From assembly GCA_964580235.1 (NCBI GenBank), contig CAZOJY010000022.1, forward strand, positions 1 to 39,249: a stretch of DNA of 39,249 nt, in the 5' to 3' direction. This document shows positions 7,666 through 15,499 of the stretch, piece after piece. The position numbers were made by a program, and so were the translations under genes. Each line of letters begins with the position of its first letter. Position 1 is the first letter of the stretch. This stretch comes from G020348385 sp964580235 (GTDB lineage: Bacteria; Acidobacteriota; Aminicenantia; Aminicenantales; Aminicenantaceae). The notes under the pieces were generated by a model. That model did not search any database, was not told where the DNA came from, and was given only the letters and a program-made list of their open reading frames with translations.

Positions 7666-8901
7666 TTAGTGTTTTTGCCGGAGCTCTTCGGCCATCAATT
7701 TGATTGCAGATAGGTCGCGCTGCATCTCGCTCCAACCGTACCAGAGGGCATAATCCGGGTTGGCATGAAACGTTCCTTGGAAAGTCCTCATCCGGTGCTC
7801 GAGATACATCACAAACAGCTCCTGTTCTATCGGTGTGGGGGCATCGTGGAAGGTGAGTAGATCGGGGAAAGGAAAGGCATAGTTTTCCGGTTTCATGAGA
7901 ATCCCGTCCGTGTATAAGGCGGCAACGATGCGGATGGCTTCTGCCATCAGATGGTCTGCGGCTTTGATGACCTGATCCCCCTTTTCGAGTTCCGCTTTTG
8001 CAAAGTTTAATGAATGGCATTGATTGCATGTTTTGAGCATCTTTTCTCGTTCTTTTTGCCAGTCTTCCTGTGTTAGACGGGCCACCTTGGCGGCTTTAAC
8101 CACTTCAAGTCTGCCTGTGGGATTTCCCTCGGGATCGAGAACACCCAAACCCTGAAGAATCGTTGCCCGATCCTGAGCCCATTCCTTATCCTCCGGCATG
8201 GGCAGGCGGACAGCGAGGAATCCCCAGGCAGTCATGACCGCATGATTGCCTTCCTGCATGTGGCAGGTCTGACATGTGGGGGCCGCAACAGATTCGGGCA
8301 GGGTTTTGTTTTGTTTTAAAAGGTACCTGACGCCGTGTTTGGAACCAGAATACATCTCCCACTGAGGATGGTCAAAACCCATATGACAGGTCTGACAGGC
8401 TTGAGGCTGTCTGGCTTCCCGCACAGAAAACGTGTGTCTTGTGTGGCAGGCGTCGCAGGATGCCGTGCCGAAGCCGGGCCCGGTCTTTTTCAGCTCTTTG
8501 ATCTCTGCTTCCGTTTTTATTCCGATCTTATGACATCCTCCGCATCCTTTCATTCCTTCCATCATGGCCATTGGCTGCCAGTGTGCTGTTGGCATGGCCT
8601 TCATGGCGGCCCATGCAGCAGCGTGCTTGCCGGCCATGAACTGCTCGACACGCTCTTCATGACAGTTGGCGCAGGTTGAAGGGGTGGGAATCTGGACTTT
8701 ATCGGTGTCAGAGCCGTCCTTGTGCAAGTCTCCATGACAGACAGAACAATCCACCTCGTTCTGACTGTGTTTGCTCAACTGCCAGTCAGAGACAATATTC
8801 GGTGTGACTTTCTTATGACAGTCAACACACTCCTGGGCAAATGATGCTGATACACCGAGCAGCAAGATCAGGAAAACCTGGGCAATAATCATTCTTCGCA
8901 A
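7666..8901 (-). CDS. Octaheme cytochrome c of the hydroxylamine oxidoreductase (HAO) family
   Basis: A 411-residue secreted protein (signal peptide about 1-23) with eight CXXCH motifs at Cys25, 52, 77, 120, 149, 169, 210 and 292, the spacing of octaheme HAO-family proteins. The segment 'WEMYSGSKHGVRY' (residues 181-193) is typical of HAO. The family oxidises hydroxylamine or hydrazine, or in anaerobes reduces nitrite or hydroxylamine. Whether the heme-crosslinking tyrosine of the oxidising enzymes is present cannot be decided by eye. I take TTG at 8901-8899 as the start because GGAGGT lies five bases before it; the next ATG is 14 bases away. It leads the minus-strand run and may accept or donate electrons for the bc-type complex. 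Confidence 0.85.
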   Translation of the reverse strand: MRRMIIAQVFLILLLGVSASFAQECVDCHKKVTPNIVSDWQLSKHSQNEVDCSVCHGDLHKDGSDTDKVQIPTPSTCANCHEERVEQFMAGKHAAAWAAMKAMPTAHWQPMAMMEGMKGCGGCHKIGIKTEAEIKELKKTGPGFGTASCDACHTRHTFSVREARQPQACQTCHMGFDHPQWEMYSGSKHGVRYLLKQNKTLPESVAAPTCQTCHMQEGNHAVMTAWGFLAVRLPMPEDKEWAQDRATILQGLGVLDPEGNPTGRLEVVKAAKVARLTQEDWQKEREKMLKTCNQCHSLNFAKAELEKGDQVIKAADHLMAEAIRIVAALYTDGILMKPENYAFPFPDLLTFHDAPTPIEQELFVMYLEHRMRTFQGTFHANPDYALWYGWSEMQRDLSAIKLMAEELRQKH

Positions 8902-8906
8902 AATTT

Positions 8907-8912
8907 ACCTCC
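8907..8912 (-). promoter_or_regulatory. Ribosome binding site fixing a TTG start
   Basis: On the minus strand this reads GGAGGT, five bases before TTG (8901-8899) of the HAO-like gene. The first in-frame ATG (8892-8890) would be 14 bases away, so the TTG start is preferred. Confidence 0.7.
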
Positions 8913-9024
8913 TTAAATCAGTTTTTTTTTCACGATGTTTTATATTGAAGATATAATATTCTCTATTTTTTATGATGAATGCTGCTGTTCCTGTGTGTCA
9001 TTTTCAACTTTGTAAATATTTTCA

Positions 9025-9053
9025 TTGACTATCACTTTTTTTGCAAGTAAAAT
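9025..9053 (+). promoter_or_regulatory. Sigma-70-type promoter for the Qrc/ACIII-type operon
   Basis: TTGACT (9025-9030) and TAAAAT (9048-9053) match the -35 and -10 consensus at five of six positions each, with an ideal 17-base spacer. Transcription would start near 9060, leaving a leader of about 175 bases before the pentaheme cytochrome gene at 9237. Confidence 0.6.
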
Positions 9054-9161
9054 CTGTCTCCATGGCTACAAATTCTATATATCCAATCACATTTCTCGTA
9101 TTCTATAATATTTCTAATAATTGCGGAAAGAATTTGGCTTTTTTATTTTTATCAAGGGGAA

Positions 9162-9224
9162 ATGGGCGAGAAAAATATCAAAGTTGATGATATCTGGGTA
9201 GCCAGAATTGTTCTGAAAAAGTAG
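9162..9224 (+). CDS. Possible 20-residue leader peptide
   Basis: A short frame of 20 codons starts with ATG just after AAGGGGAA and ends in TAG at 9222-9224. The AGGA that serves the pentaheme gene at 9237 begins inside that stop. It lies in the leader downstream of the predicted promoter. The purine run is rather close to the ATG (2-3 bases) and the peptide, rich in Lys, Ile and Val, resembles nothing I know. It may be a coupling or attenuation peptide, or chance. Confidence 0.2.
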   Translation: MGEKNIKVDDIWVARIVLKK

Positions 9225-9236
9225 GATGTTGAAGAA

Positions 9237-9755
9237 ATGAAAATCGTCAAATTACCGAGAATCCATTTTTTTATTTTATCAGGGGCCGTTATGTTTTGTG
9301 GCTTGGTGTTGATCGTCGTGATTCTCGTTTCTGGAGGAAGGATTCAACAGCCGCTCGCTTTTAATCACAAGATCCATTCAGAAAACGATTTGGAATGCCT
9401 GGACTGCCATTTATATTTTAAGGATCACAGTTCGTCAGGAAGGCCAACACTCGAAATCTGTTCAAACTGCCATGAAGAGCCGCTGGGAGAAAGCCGTCAG
9501 GAAAAAAAGTTGATCGAATTTATCGAATCAGACAGAGAGATTGAATGGCAGCGGCTCTTTAGAGTCCCTGAAGATGTCTATTTTTCCCACAGAAGGCACG
9601 TCGTATTGGGAGGGCTCGAATGCAAAATTTGCCATGGGACTATAGGAGAGAGTACATCCCCGCCCACTAAACCGAAACAAATTTCCATGAAGACATGCAT
9701 GGGATGTCATGAAGAGAATGAAGTCGATAATGATTGTATAGCCTGCCATAGATAA
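9237..9755 (+). CDS. Membrane-anchored pentaheme cytochrome c (ActA/QrcA-like)
   Basis: The 172-residue protein has one N-terminal hydrophobic helix (about 11-33) with no obvious cleavage site, then five CXXCH motifs at Cys54, 75, 129, 154 and 167. 'FNHKIH' and 'FSHRRH' supply extra histidines, as in cytochrome c7/c3-type folds. In alternative complex III the ActA subunit is pentaheme, and in the Qrc complex QrcA is hexaheme; both sit beside a molybdopterin-family subunit and an NrfD-type subunit, exactly as here. It would carry electrons between the Fe-S subunits and periplasmic cytochromes. It is the first gene of a tight five-gene operon. Confidence 0.85.
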   Translation: MKIVKLPRIHFFILSGAVMFCGLVLIVVILVSGGRIQQPLAFNHKIHSENDLECLDCHLYFKDHSSSGRPTLEICSNCHEEPLGESRQEKKLIEFIESDREIEWQRLFRVPEDVYFSHRRHVVLGGLECKICHGTIGESTSPPTKPKQISMKTCMGCHEENEVDNDCIACHR

Positions 9756-9787
9756 AGCAGGAGCGTGTGGAAAGAGAGGAAATGAAA

Positions 9788-12136
9788 ATGCCATTAAAGA
9801 GAAGAGATTTTCTAAAGATTGCTGGGGCCGCCTCGCTCAGTTTCCCTCTCTTCAACTGCACTTTAGACAAACTGTCTCCTTCTGATTCGGAAAATCGGTG
9901 GCTTCCAGGTATTGAAAAATGGGTGCCTGCCGTTTGCCAGGCGTGCCCGGGAGGATGCGGAATTATGGTCCGCAAAATTGATGATCGGGCTGTAAAGGTC
10001 GAAGGCAACCCTCTTCACCCTCTAAACAAGGGAAGAATTTGCCCGCAGGGGCAGGCAGGATTGCAGCTCTTGTACAGTCCTCTCAGGATCAAAACGCCTC
10101 TTAAAAAAGTCGGGGGTCGGTCGAAGGGTAAATGGGAATCCATCGGTTGGGATGAGGCCATAAACATAATTATTGCAAAACTGCAAACGCTGCGGGAGTC
10201 GGGAAAATCACACACGGTTGCTTTTGTGGGGAGGAATGATTTTGATGCTTCGTCCGACCTTATCGCCTCTTTTCTTAAAGTGTATGGATCCCCCAATCAT
10301 GTGCGGCACGATAAATGGATGTCTGTAAAAAATGCCTATTATCGGACGCAGGGCGTTTATAACCTCTTAGCTCCGGACCTTGAGAAGAGCGAATATATCT
10401 TATCCTTCGGCTCTCATTTCCTTTCCAACTGGCCGAATGTCATGGAAAATCAAAGGATTTATGGAGAAAAAAGGGCGAATAGAGACGGGAAAATCGTTCA
10501 TATCGAGCCGAGATTTTCCATCGAAGGCTCGAGAGCGGATCTCTGGATACCGATAAATCCGGGCACGGAGGGGCTGCTGGCTTTAGGGATTGCTTCAGTG
10601 ATCATTAAAGAAGACCTTTACAATAAGACGTATATTAAAAAATTTGCGTCAAACTTTGAGGATTGGATCAGCGCAAAAGGAGAACGTCATCCCGGTTTTA
10701 AGAGTGCTGTTACTAAAAACATTCGCCTTGATCAGGTATCTGATCGAACAGGCGTTCCTCTTAGAGCAATCATCGAAATCGCCAAAGAATTTTCTTCCAG
10801 AAGGCCATCCATCGCGCTGGTGGATTCTCATTTCTCCTTTCAGTCAAACGATCTATTCAATATTCTGGCCGTTCATTCCCTTAATGCTCTGGTGGGAAGT
10901 ATCGATACTCCCGGCGGGATGCTCCGACAAAGAAGAGCTCCGCTGAAAGACATGCCCAGGGCCGTTATTGATGATGTAGCCCAGAAAGGCCTTTCCAAAC
11001 CAAGAATGGATGCAAAAACAGAAGAGAGAGAAACACACGTCAACGGCGGACTGAATGAATTTATCGACAATGTTTTGGCTCGATCTCCGTATGAGGTCAA
11101 TTGTCTGTTCCTTGTAGATGATACTCCATACTATTCTTTGCCTTTTTTTAGAAAAGTGGAAGAGGCCTACCGCTCCATCCCTTTTGTTGTCAGAGTTTCT
11201 TGTTTTATGGACGAAACGGCCGACTTTGCAGATCTCATCCTGCCTGACACCACATGTTTTGAAAAGTGGCGGGAAAAACAGATATCCTCTTTATCTAAAA
11301 CAGCGGTCCTGGGAGTAAGCCAGCCCGTTGTCAGCCCTCTTTATCAATCAAGACCCTTTGAAGATGTCATCCTCTCACTGGCAAACAAGATGGGGAATTC
11401 TTTTGCACAAAATTTTCCTTGGACGAATTACAAAGAACTCCTTTTTTATCGCCTCAGAGGTCTATTTGAGGCTCGGAGAGGGAGTGTGTTTGCTCCTTCC
11501 TATGAAGAAGCTCAGCTCAAAATATTGGAGGAGAGAGGCTGGTGGGTATCCCGGTATGCCAATAAGGGAGCATTCATGAAGGATCTTTTGGAGAGAGGGG
11601 GCTGGCATGATCCAGTCTATCATTTTAATGAAAGAAGTTATGTTTACGAGAATGCGGATCGAAAATATGAATTTTTTTCTCCTTCAGAATCTGAATATCA
11701 TCTTCTGGGAGAGCAGGAACGAAAGAAAGACTATGCTTATCTCCTTTATTTTTATGATCTTCCGTTTGCATCTGATGAAAACGCATCAAAGCTGCCTTGG
11801 CTTCAAGAAAATCTGGGATTCCGCTTCAACCTGAAATGGAAGACTTGGGTGGAAATAAATCCTGAAACGGCTGACGAACTCGACATACAGGATAATGAAT
11901 TGGTTTCTGTCAAATCTCCTTATGGGGAGATAAAAGCCGTTGCGAAGCTCTTCCCGGGAATAATGCCGGGTGTTTTAGGTCTTCCTTTAGGGAAGGAAGA
12001 GGATTTTACAATTGAGGCAGAAAAGAAAAGACCGAACAATCCTTTATCATTAATTGGTAAATTTTTTGAAGAAAAAGCAGAAATGGATTTGAGACCAAAT
12101 TTACGAGCGAATATCATTAAGCTCAAAAGGAGTTGA
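9788..12136 (+). CDS. Molybdopterin-oxidoreductase-family subunit of a Qrc/ACIII-type complex (QrcB/ActB1-like)
   Basis: A 782-residue protein with a TAT signal (RRDFLK). I start it at ATG 9788 because GAGAGGA (9774-9780) is correctly spaced for it and not for the earlier ATG at 9782 or GTG at 9767. A complete four-Cys cluster motif is visible: C-x2-C-x3-C at residues 50, 53 and 57, and Cys85 in 'ICPQG'. At the place of the metal-binding Cys or Sec I see 'HDKWMSVKNAYY', with no Cys; the serine might serve, or molybdenum may be absent as in QrcB and ActB. 'LPDTTCFEKW' and a C-terminal pterin-binding domain are present. Context with NrfD and pentaheme cytochrome indicates a quinone-linked electron-transfer complex rather than a terminal reductase. 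Confidence 0.8.
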   Translation: MPLKRRDFLKIAGAASLSFPLFNCTLDKLSPSDSENRWLPGIEKWVPAVCQACPGGCGIMVRKIDDRAVKVEGNPLHPLNKGRICPQGQAGLQLLYSPLRIKTPLKKVGGRSKGKWESIGWDEAINIIIAKLQTLRESGKSHTVAFVGRNDFDASSDLIASFLKVYGSPNHVRHDKWMSVKNAYYRTQGVYNLLAPDLEKSEYILSFGSHFLSNWPNVMENQRIYGEKRANRDGKIVHIEPRFSIEGSRADLWIPINPGTEGLLALGIASVIIKEDLYNKTYIKKFASNFEDWISAKGERHPGFKSAVTKNIRLDQVSDRTGVPLRAIIEIAKEFSSRRPSIALVDSHFSFQSNDLFNILAVHSLNALVGSIDTPGGMLRQRRAPLKDMPRAVIDDVAQKGLSKPRMDAKTEERETHVNGGLNEFIDNVLARSPYEVNCLFLVDDTPYYSLPFFRKVEEAYRSIPFVVRVSCFMDETADFADLILPDTTCFEKWREKQISSLSKTAVLGVSQPVVSPLYQSRPFEDVILSLANKMGNSFAQNFPWTNYKELLFYRLRGLFEARRGSVFAPSYEEAQLKILEERGWWVSRYANKGAFMKDLLERGGWHDPVYHFNERSYVYENADRKYEFFSPSESEYHLLGEQERKKDYAYLLYFYDLPFASDENASKLPWLQENLGFRFNLKWKTWVEINPETADELDIQDNELVSVKSPYGEIKAVAKLFPGIMPGVLGLPLGKEEDFTIEAEKKRPNNPLSLIGKFFEEKAEMDLRPNLRANIIKLKRS

Positions 12137-12141
12137 CCGGG

Positions 12142-12834
12142 ATGACGCGATGGGGAATGGTGATTGATTTAGACAGATGTACGGGATGCCAGGCATGTGT
12201 TGTTGCCTGCAAAGCAGAAAACAATGTTCCATTTTCAACACCTGTGCAGGAGGAGAAAAGAAGGGCTATTTCCTGGATGAGCGTTTTGTCCATCATTGAA
12301 GGTGAATATCCGGATATCAAAGAAAGATTTCTCCCTCGACCCTGTATGCAGTGCCAGAACCCTCCATGTGTTAAGGTTTGTCCCGTGGGTGCGACTTACT
12401 TGAATAATGAAGGAATTGTAGCTCAGGTTTATAAGCGCTGTATTGGCTGCCGATACTGCACCAATAATTGTCCGTACACATTAAAATATTTTAATTATTA
12501 CGGCCCGAGATGGCCTCGGGAAATGAAAAAATACTTAAATCCCGATGTATCGAGACGCCAGGTTGGAGTTGTTGAAAAGTGCACATTTTGTCACCAAAGG
12601 CTGCAAAAAGCAAAAGAAAAAGCGCGAGCTGAAAAGAGGCAATTGAAAGAAGGAGACTATGTTCCCGCTTGTGTCCAGACATGTCCGACAAAGGCCCTAA
12701 TCTTCGGGAACCTTGAAAATCCAAAAAGCCCGGTTTCTCGACTTTCGAAGAGTTCGAGAGCTTTCCGTCTTCTTGAGGAGCTCGGAACAGAACCAAAAGT
12801 GTTTTACTTAACCGAAGGGGAATGGCATGGCTAA
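12142..12834 (+). CDS. Four-cluster ferredoxin-type electron transfer subunit (QrcC/ActB2-like)
   Basis: This 230-residue DmsB/NrfC-type protein has four Cys groups: CTGCQACVVAC, CMQCQNPPCVKVC, CIGCRYCTNNC and CTFCHQRL...CVQTC, enough for four [4Fe-4S] clusters or three plus a [3Fe-4S]. ATG 12142 is chosen because AAAAGGAG (12125-12132) lies nine bases before it; a TTG at 12133 would leave no spacing. It has no signal peptide, so it probably rides out with the TAT-bearing molybdopterin-family partner. It passes electrons between the membrane subunit, the pentaheme cytochrome and the large subunit. In most ACIII complexes this part is fused to ActB; here it is separate as in Qrc. Confidence 0.9.
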   Translation: MTRWGMVIDLDRCTGCQACVVACKAENNVPFSTPVQEEKRRAISWMSVLSIIEGEYPDIKERFLPRPCMQCQNPPCVKVCPVGATYLNNEGIVAQVYKRCIGCRYCTNNCPYTLKYFNYYGPRWPREMKKYLNPDVSRRQVGVVEKCTFCHQRLQKAKEKARAEKRQLKEGDYVPACVQTCPTKALIFGNLENPKSPVSRLSKSSRAFRLLEELGTEPKVFYLTEGEWHG

Positions 12835-14176
12835 TATCGGGATTGATTCAGAACACTTGGAGAAAGACCTTCTGAAGCCCATCGTGTTCACGGGAAAAAA
12901 GTTTTATCTCACCGTGGGTATACTCCTGGCCGTTATCATCATTGGGGTTTTCGCCTGGATTACCCAGATAAGAAATGGCTTAGGGGTAACAGGACTGAAC
13001 CGTCCGGTTTACTGGGGATTTTACATCACAAATTTTGTCTTTTTTATCGGGATCAGCCATGCAGGAACCCTTATTTCCGCTATCCTTCGCTTAGTTAAGG
13101 CGGAGTGGAGAAGATCGATCACGCGTTCAGCAGAAGTCATCACGGTTCTTGTTCTGTTTTTTGGTGTATTCAACATCTTAACAGACCTGGGAAGACCTGA
13201 CCGGGTGCTGTTCACTATATTTCATGGCAAATTCGGCTCGCCGCTTTTGTGGGATGTGGTGAGCATAAGCTTGTACCTTGCTTGCAGCTCAATTTATCTC
13301 TACCTTCCTTTGATCCCAGATATTGCTTTCATGAGAGACCGGTTCAGAGGAAAAATCAGAGGATATTTTTATCGTATTCTTGCCTTGGGATGGAAAGGCA
13401 CCAAGAAACAATGGACAATTTTGGAGAAGGGCATTTCATTTATGGCTGTTTTGGTCATTCCCATCGCAGTCTCTGTCCATACGGTTGTGTCTTATGTCTT
13501 TGCCATGACGATTCAACCCATGTGGCACAGCACAATTTTTGGCCCTTATTTTGTGACGGGCGCGATATTTTCCGGCATTGCTGCCTTGATTATTGCCATG
13601 GTAATTATACGCCGGAGTTGTCATCTGGAAAAATATTTAAAGCCCGTCCATTTCAATAACCTGGGACTCCTTCTTATGGTTATGAGTCTATTATGGTTTT
13701 ATTTTACTTTTACTGAGAATCTGACATCTTTTTATGGCGCTGAGCCTTCTCATCTCGCCGTTTTTTATGCAAAGATTTCAGGTCCATTTGCTCCTTATTT
13801 CTGGACCATGATTTTGTGCTGTTTCATCATCCCAGTTGTGCTTTTATCCAATAAAAAGATGCGGACGATTAAGGGAACGCTGATCGCTTCAGTGGCTGTC
13901 GTTATCGGCATGTGGCTCGAGCGTTATACGATTGTTCTCCCTACACTCATCAATCCTAGGCTTCCTTATGAGAGAGGGATTTACACTCCCACTTGGGTAG
14001 AATTTGCGATCACTGCAGGATGTTTTGCCTCGTTCATTCTCCTCTACATTCTTTTTGTGAAAATTTTTCCAATTGTTTCCATATGGGAGGTCAAGGAAGG
14101 CAAAAAAATTGGCGTAGAAGAAACTGTGAAAAGAGTTGAAAGTTATTTTCCGGAGTCTGTTCAGTCAAAAACATGA
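12827..14176 (+). CDS. NrfD/PsrC-family membrane subunit, ActC-like (quinone site)
   Basis: The 449-residue protein has about ten hydrophobic helices. The segment 'RPVYWGFYITNFVFFIGISHAG' spans a helix typical of ActC, the quinol-oxidising membrane subunit of alternative complex III, with the conserved 'SHAGTLISAILR' signature. NrfD-type subunits bind quinol but no heme. The ATG overlaps the stop of the Fe-S gene by eight bases and follows GAAGGGG, indicating translational coupling. The protein is longer than many NrfD proteins because of an added C-terminal helix and tail. Together with the neighbours it makes a membrane quinone oxidoreductase, either bc1-like in function or working in the opposite direction as a menaquinone reductase. 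Confidence 0.9.
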   Translation: MANIGIDSEHLEKDLLKPIVFTGKKFYLTVGILLAVIIIGVFAWITQIRNGLGVTGLNRPVYWGFYITNFVFFIGISHAGTLISAILRLVKAEWRRSITRSAEVITVLVLFFGVFNILTDLGRPDRVLFTIFHGKFGSPLLWDVVSISLYLACSSIYLYLPLIPDIAFMRDRFRGKIRGYFYRILALGWKGTKKQWTILEKGISFMAVLVIPIAVSVHTVVSYVFAMTIQPMWHSTIFGPYFVTGAIFSGIAALIIAMVIIRRSCHLEKYLKPVHFNNLGLLLMVMSLLWFYFTFTENLTSFYGAEPSHLAVFYAKISGPFAPYFWTMILCCFIIPVVLLSNKKMRTIKGTLIASVAVVIGMWLERYTIVLPTLINPRLPYERGIYTPTWVEFAITAGCFASFILLYILFVKIFPIVSIWEVKEGKKIGVEETVKRVESYFPESVQSKT

Positions 14177-14225
14177 GTTCATTATACCGGTTCAGGAGAA
14201 ACAGGAAAAATCAGGATGGAAAACC

Positions 14226-15425
14226 ATGATCAAAGATAAAAAAACCAGGGCGAGTTATTTAAGGAGAGGGATCTTATGCATGTTGATCTTTCATTGGGTA
14301 ATAAATTTGTCATTTTCTATGAAAGAAGACATCCCCTCTTTGCCAGAGAATCCTCTGGAGGGAAGCAAGGTATTTTTTGAAAAGGGATGCATCAAATGTC
14401 ATAGGGTTTGGGAAATGGGTGAGGCTTTTGGTCCAGATCTGACTCGAATTGGCCAGAAGATGGATTTCTACGAACTGGCCGGTGCCCTGTGGAGTCACTC
14501 ACCCAAAATGATTGAAGTCATGAGAGAGAAGGGTATTCCAAGGCCCGTTTTTACACCTAAGGAAACCGAACAATTAATGGCTTATCTTTACTATCTTGGT
14601 TTTTTTGATGAGCTGGGGGATTACATTAAAGGCGAAGAGATTTTTTCCAGCAAAGGGTGTGTACAGTGTCATTCTCTTGGGGGAGATCGGAAAAAAGGAG
14701 GAGTAAGCTTAGATGATTATGGCCGTTATGCTTCTCCAGTATTTTTGATTTCTGCCTTGTGGAACCACAGCGCGTCCATAAGTGAAGCAATGGTCAGAAA
14801 AACTTTTTCTCCTGGGGAAATGTCACACCTTTTCGCTTTTATTCAAGGAAATGCGCTCAACAGCAATGCAGAGAAAGTTTACATGCAGCCCGGAAACCCA
14901 AAAAAGGGAAGGGATGTATTCAGGCAGAAGAATTGCAGTGCCTGTCATGGTGAAAACAATCTCAGCCTGAAAAGGAGTTCTTTACGGAAAAGTCTTACCG
15001 AAATAGTCGGGATGATGTGGAGCCATTCCAATAAAATGTGGGCGGAAATGCGGGAAATGGGATTGCAAATTCCCCACTTTGACAATAAGGAGATGGCTGA
15101 TCTGGTCGCTTATTTGTATTTTATCCAATATTATGGAGGAAATCCTTCCCTCTCGGAGGGAATAAATATATTCGAAGAAAAAGGGTGCATTTCCTGCCAT
15201 AACAAACAAGCTGTGGAAGAAAAAAAAGGAATCGATCTTACTCAGGTAGCAGGAATGACGGTTTTTGAACTCATCTCGGCCATGTGGAACCATGTGCCGG
15301 AGATGGAGAAAATGATCACCGAGATGAATTTAATATGGCCAAGATTTGAAAAAGGAGAGTTGAAAAACTTGGTCTATTATATTCAAACTTTAAAACAAAA
15401 AGTTCAAACCGTAAAAAGCAAATAA
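14226..15425 (+). CDS. Tetraheme cytochrome c made of four class-I-like repeats
   Basis: A 399-residue secreted or N-terminally anchored protein (hydrophobic stretch about 14-32). Four CXXCH motifs (CIKCH, CVQCH, CSACH, CISCH) sit at Cys55, 145, 237 and 321, spaced 90, 92 and 84 residues, and each is followed by a similar domain ending in 'W-S/N-H-S/V-x-x-M'-like segments and an aromatic helix ('AYLYYLGFF', 'AYLYFIQYY'). This is a fourfold tandem duplication of a monoheme cytochrome c domain. ATG 14226 is preferred to upstream starts, which lie inside the NrfD gene; AGGA is nine bases before it. It ends the operon and is a plausible electron acceptor or donor for the Qrc/ACIII-type complex, in the place of monoheme ActE. 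Confidence 0.85.
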   Translation: MIKDKKTRASYLRRGILCMLIFHWVINLSFSMKEDIPSLPENPLEGSKVFFEKGCIKCHRVWEMGEAFGPDLTRIGQKMDFYELAGALWSHSPKMIEVMREKGIPRPVFTPKETEQLMAYLYYLGFFDELGDYIKGEEIFSSKGCVQCHSLGGDRKKGGVSLDDYGRYASPVFLISALWNHSASISEAMVRKTFSPGEMSHLFAFIQGNALNSNAEKVYMQPGNPKKGRDVFRQKNCSACHGENNLSLKRSSLRKSLTEIVGMMWSHSNKMWAEMREMGLQIPHFDNKEMADLVAYLYFIQYYGGNPSLSEGINIFEEKGCISCHNKQAVEEKKGIDLTQVAGMTVFELISAMWNHVPEMEKMITEMNLIWPRFEKGELKNLVYYIQTLKQKVQTVKSK

Positions 15426-15499
15426 TAATTATATATCGTTAAAACTGACTTTTGGACTTATTTTATCAATCGGACTCATACCTTCATTAGGAGGCAGAA

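Larger units (their letters stand above)
8902..9236. other. Divergent intergenic region, 335 bases
   Basis: This A+T-rich region separates the minus-strand HAO-like operon from the plus-strand Qrc/ACIII-type operon. It holds a good sigma-70-type promoter for the plus side (9025-9053), a possible 20-codon reading frame (9162-9224) and the Shine-Dalgarno of the HAO-like gene (8907-8912). I found no convincing promoter for the minus side; the best -35 candidate, ATGACA on the minus strand near 8996-9001, lacks a matching -10. Confidence 0.6.

Noticed and set aside
9125..9138. GG-N10-GC element before the pentaheme gene as a sigma-54 promoter
   Set aside because: The -24 part (CGGAAA) and -12 part (TGGC) fit poorly, and a much better sigma-70-type promoter lies at 9025-9053.
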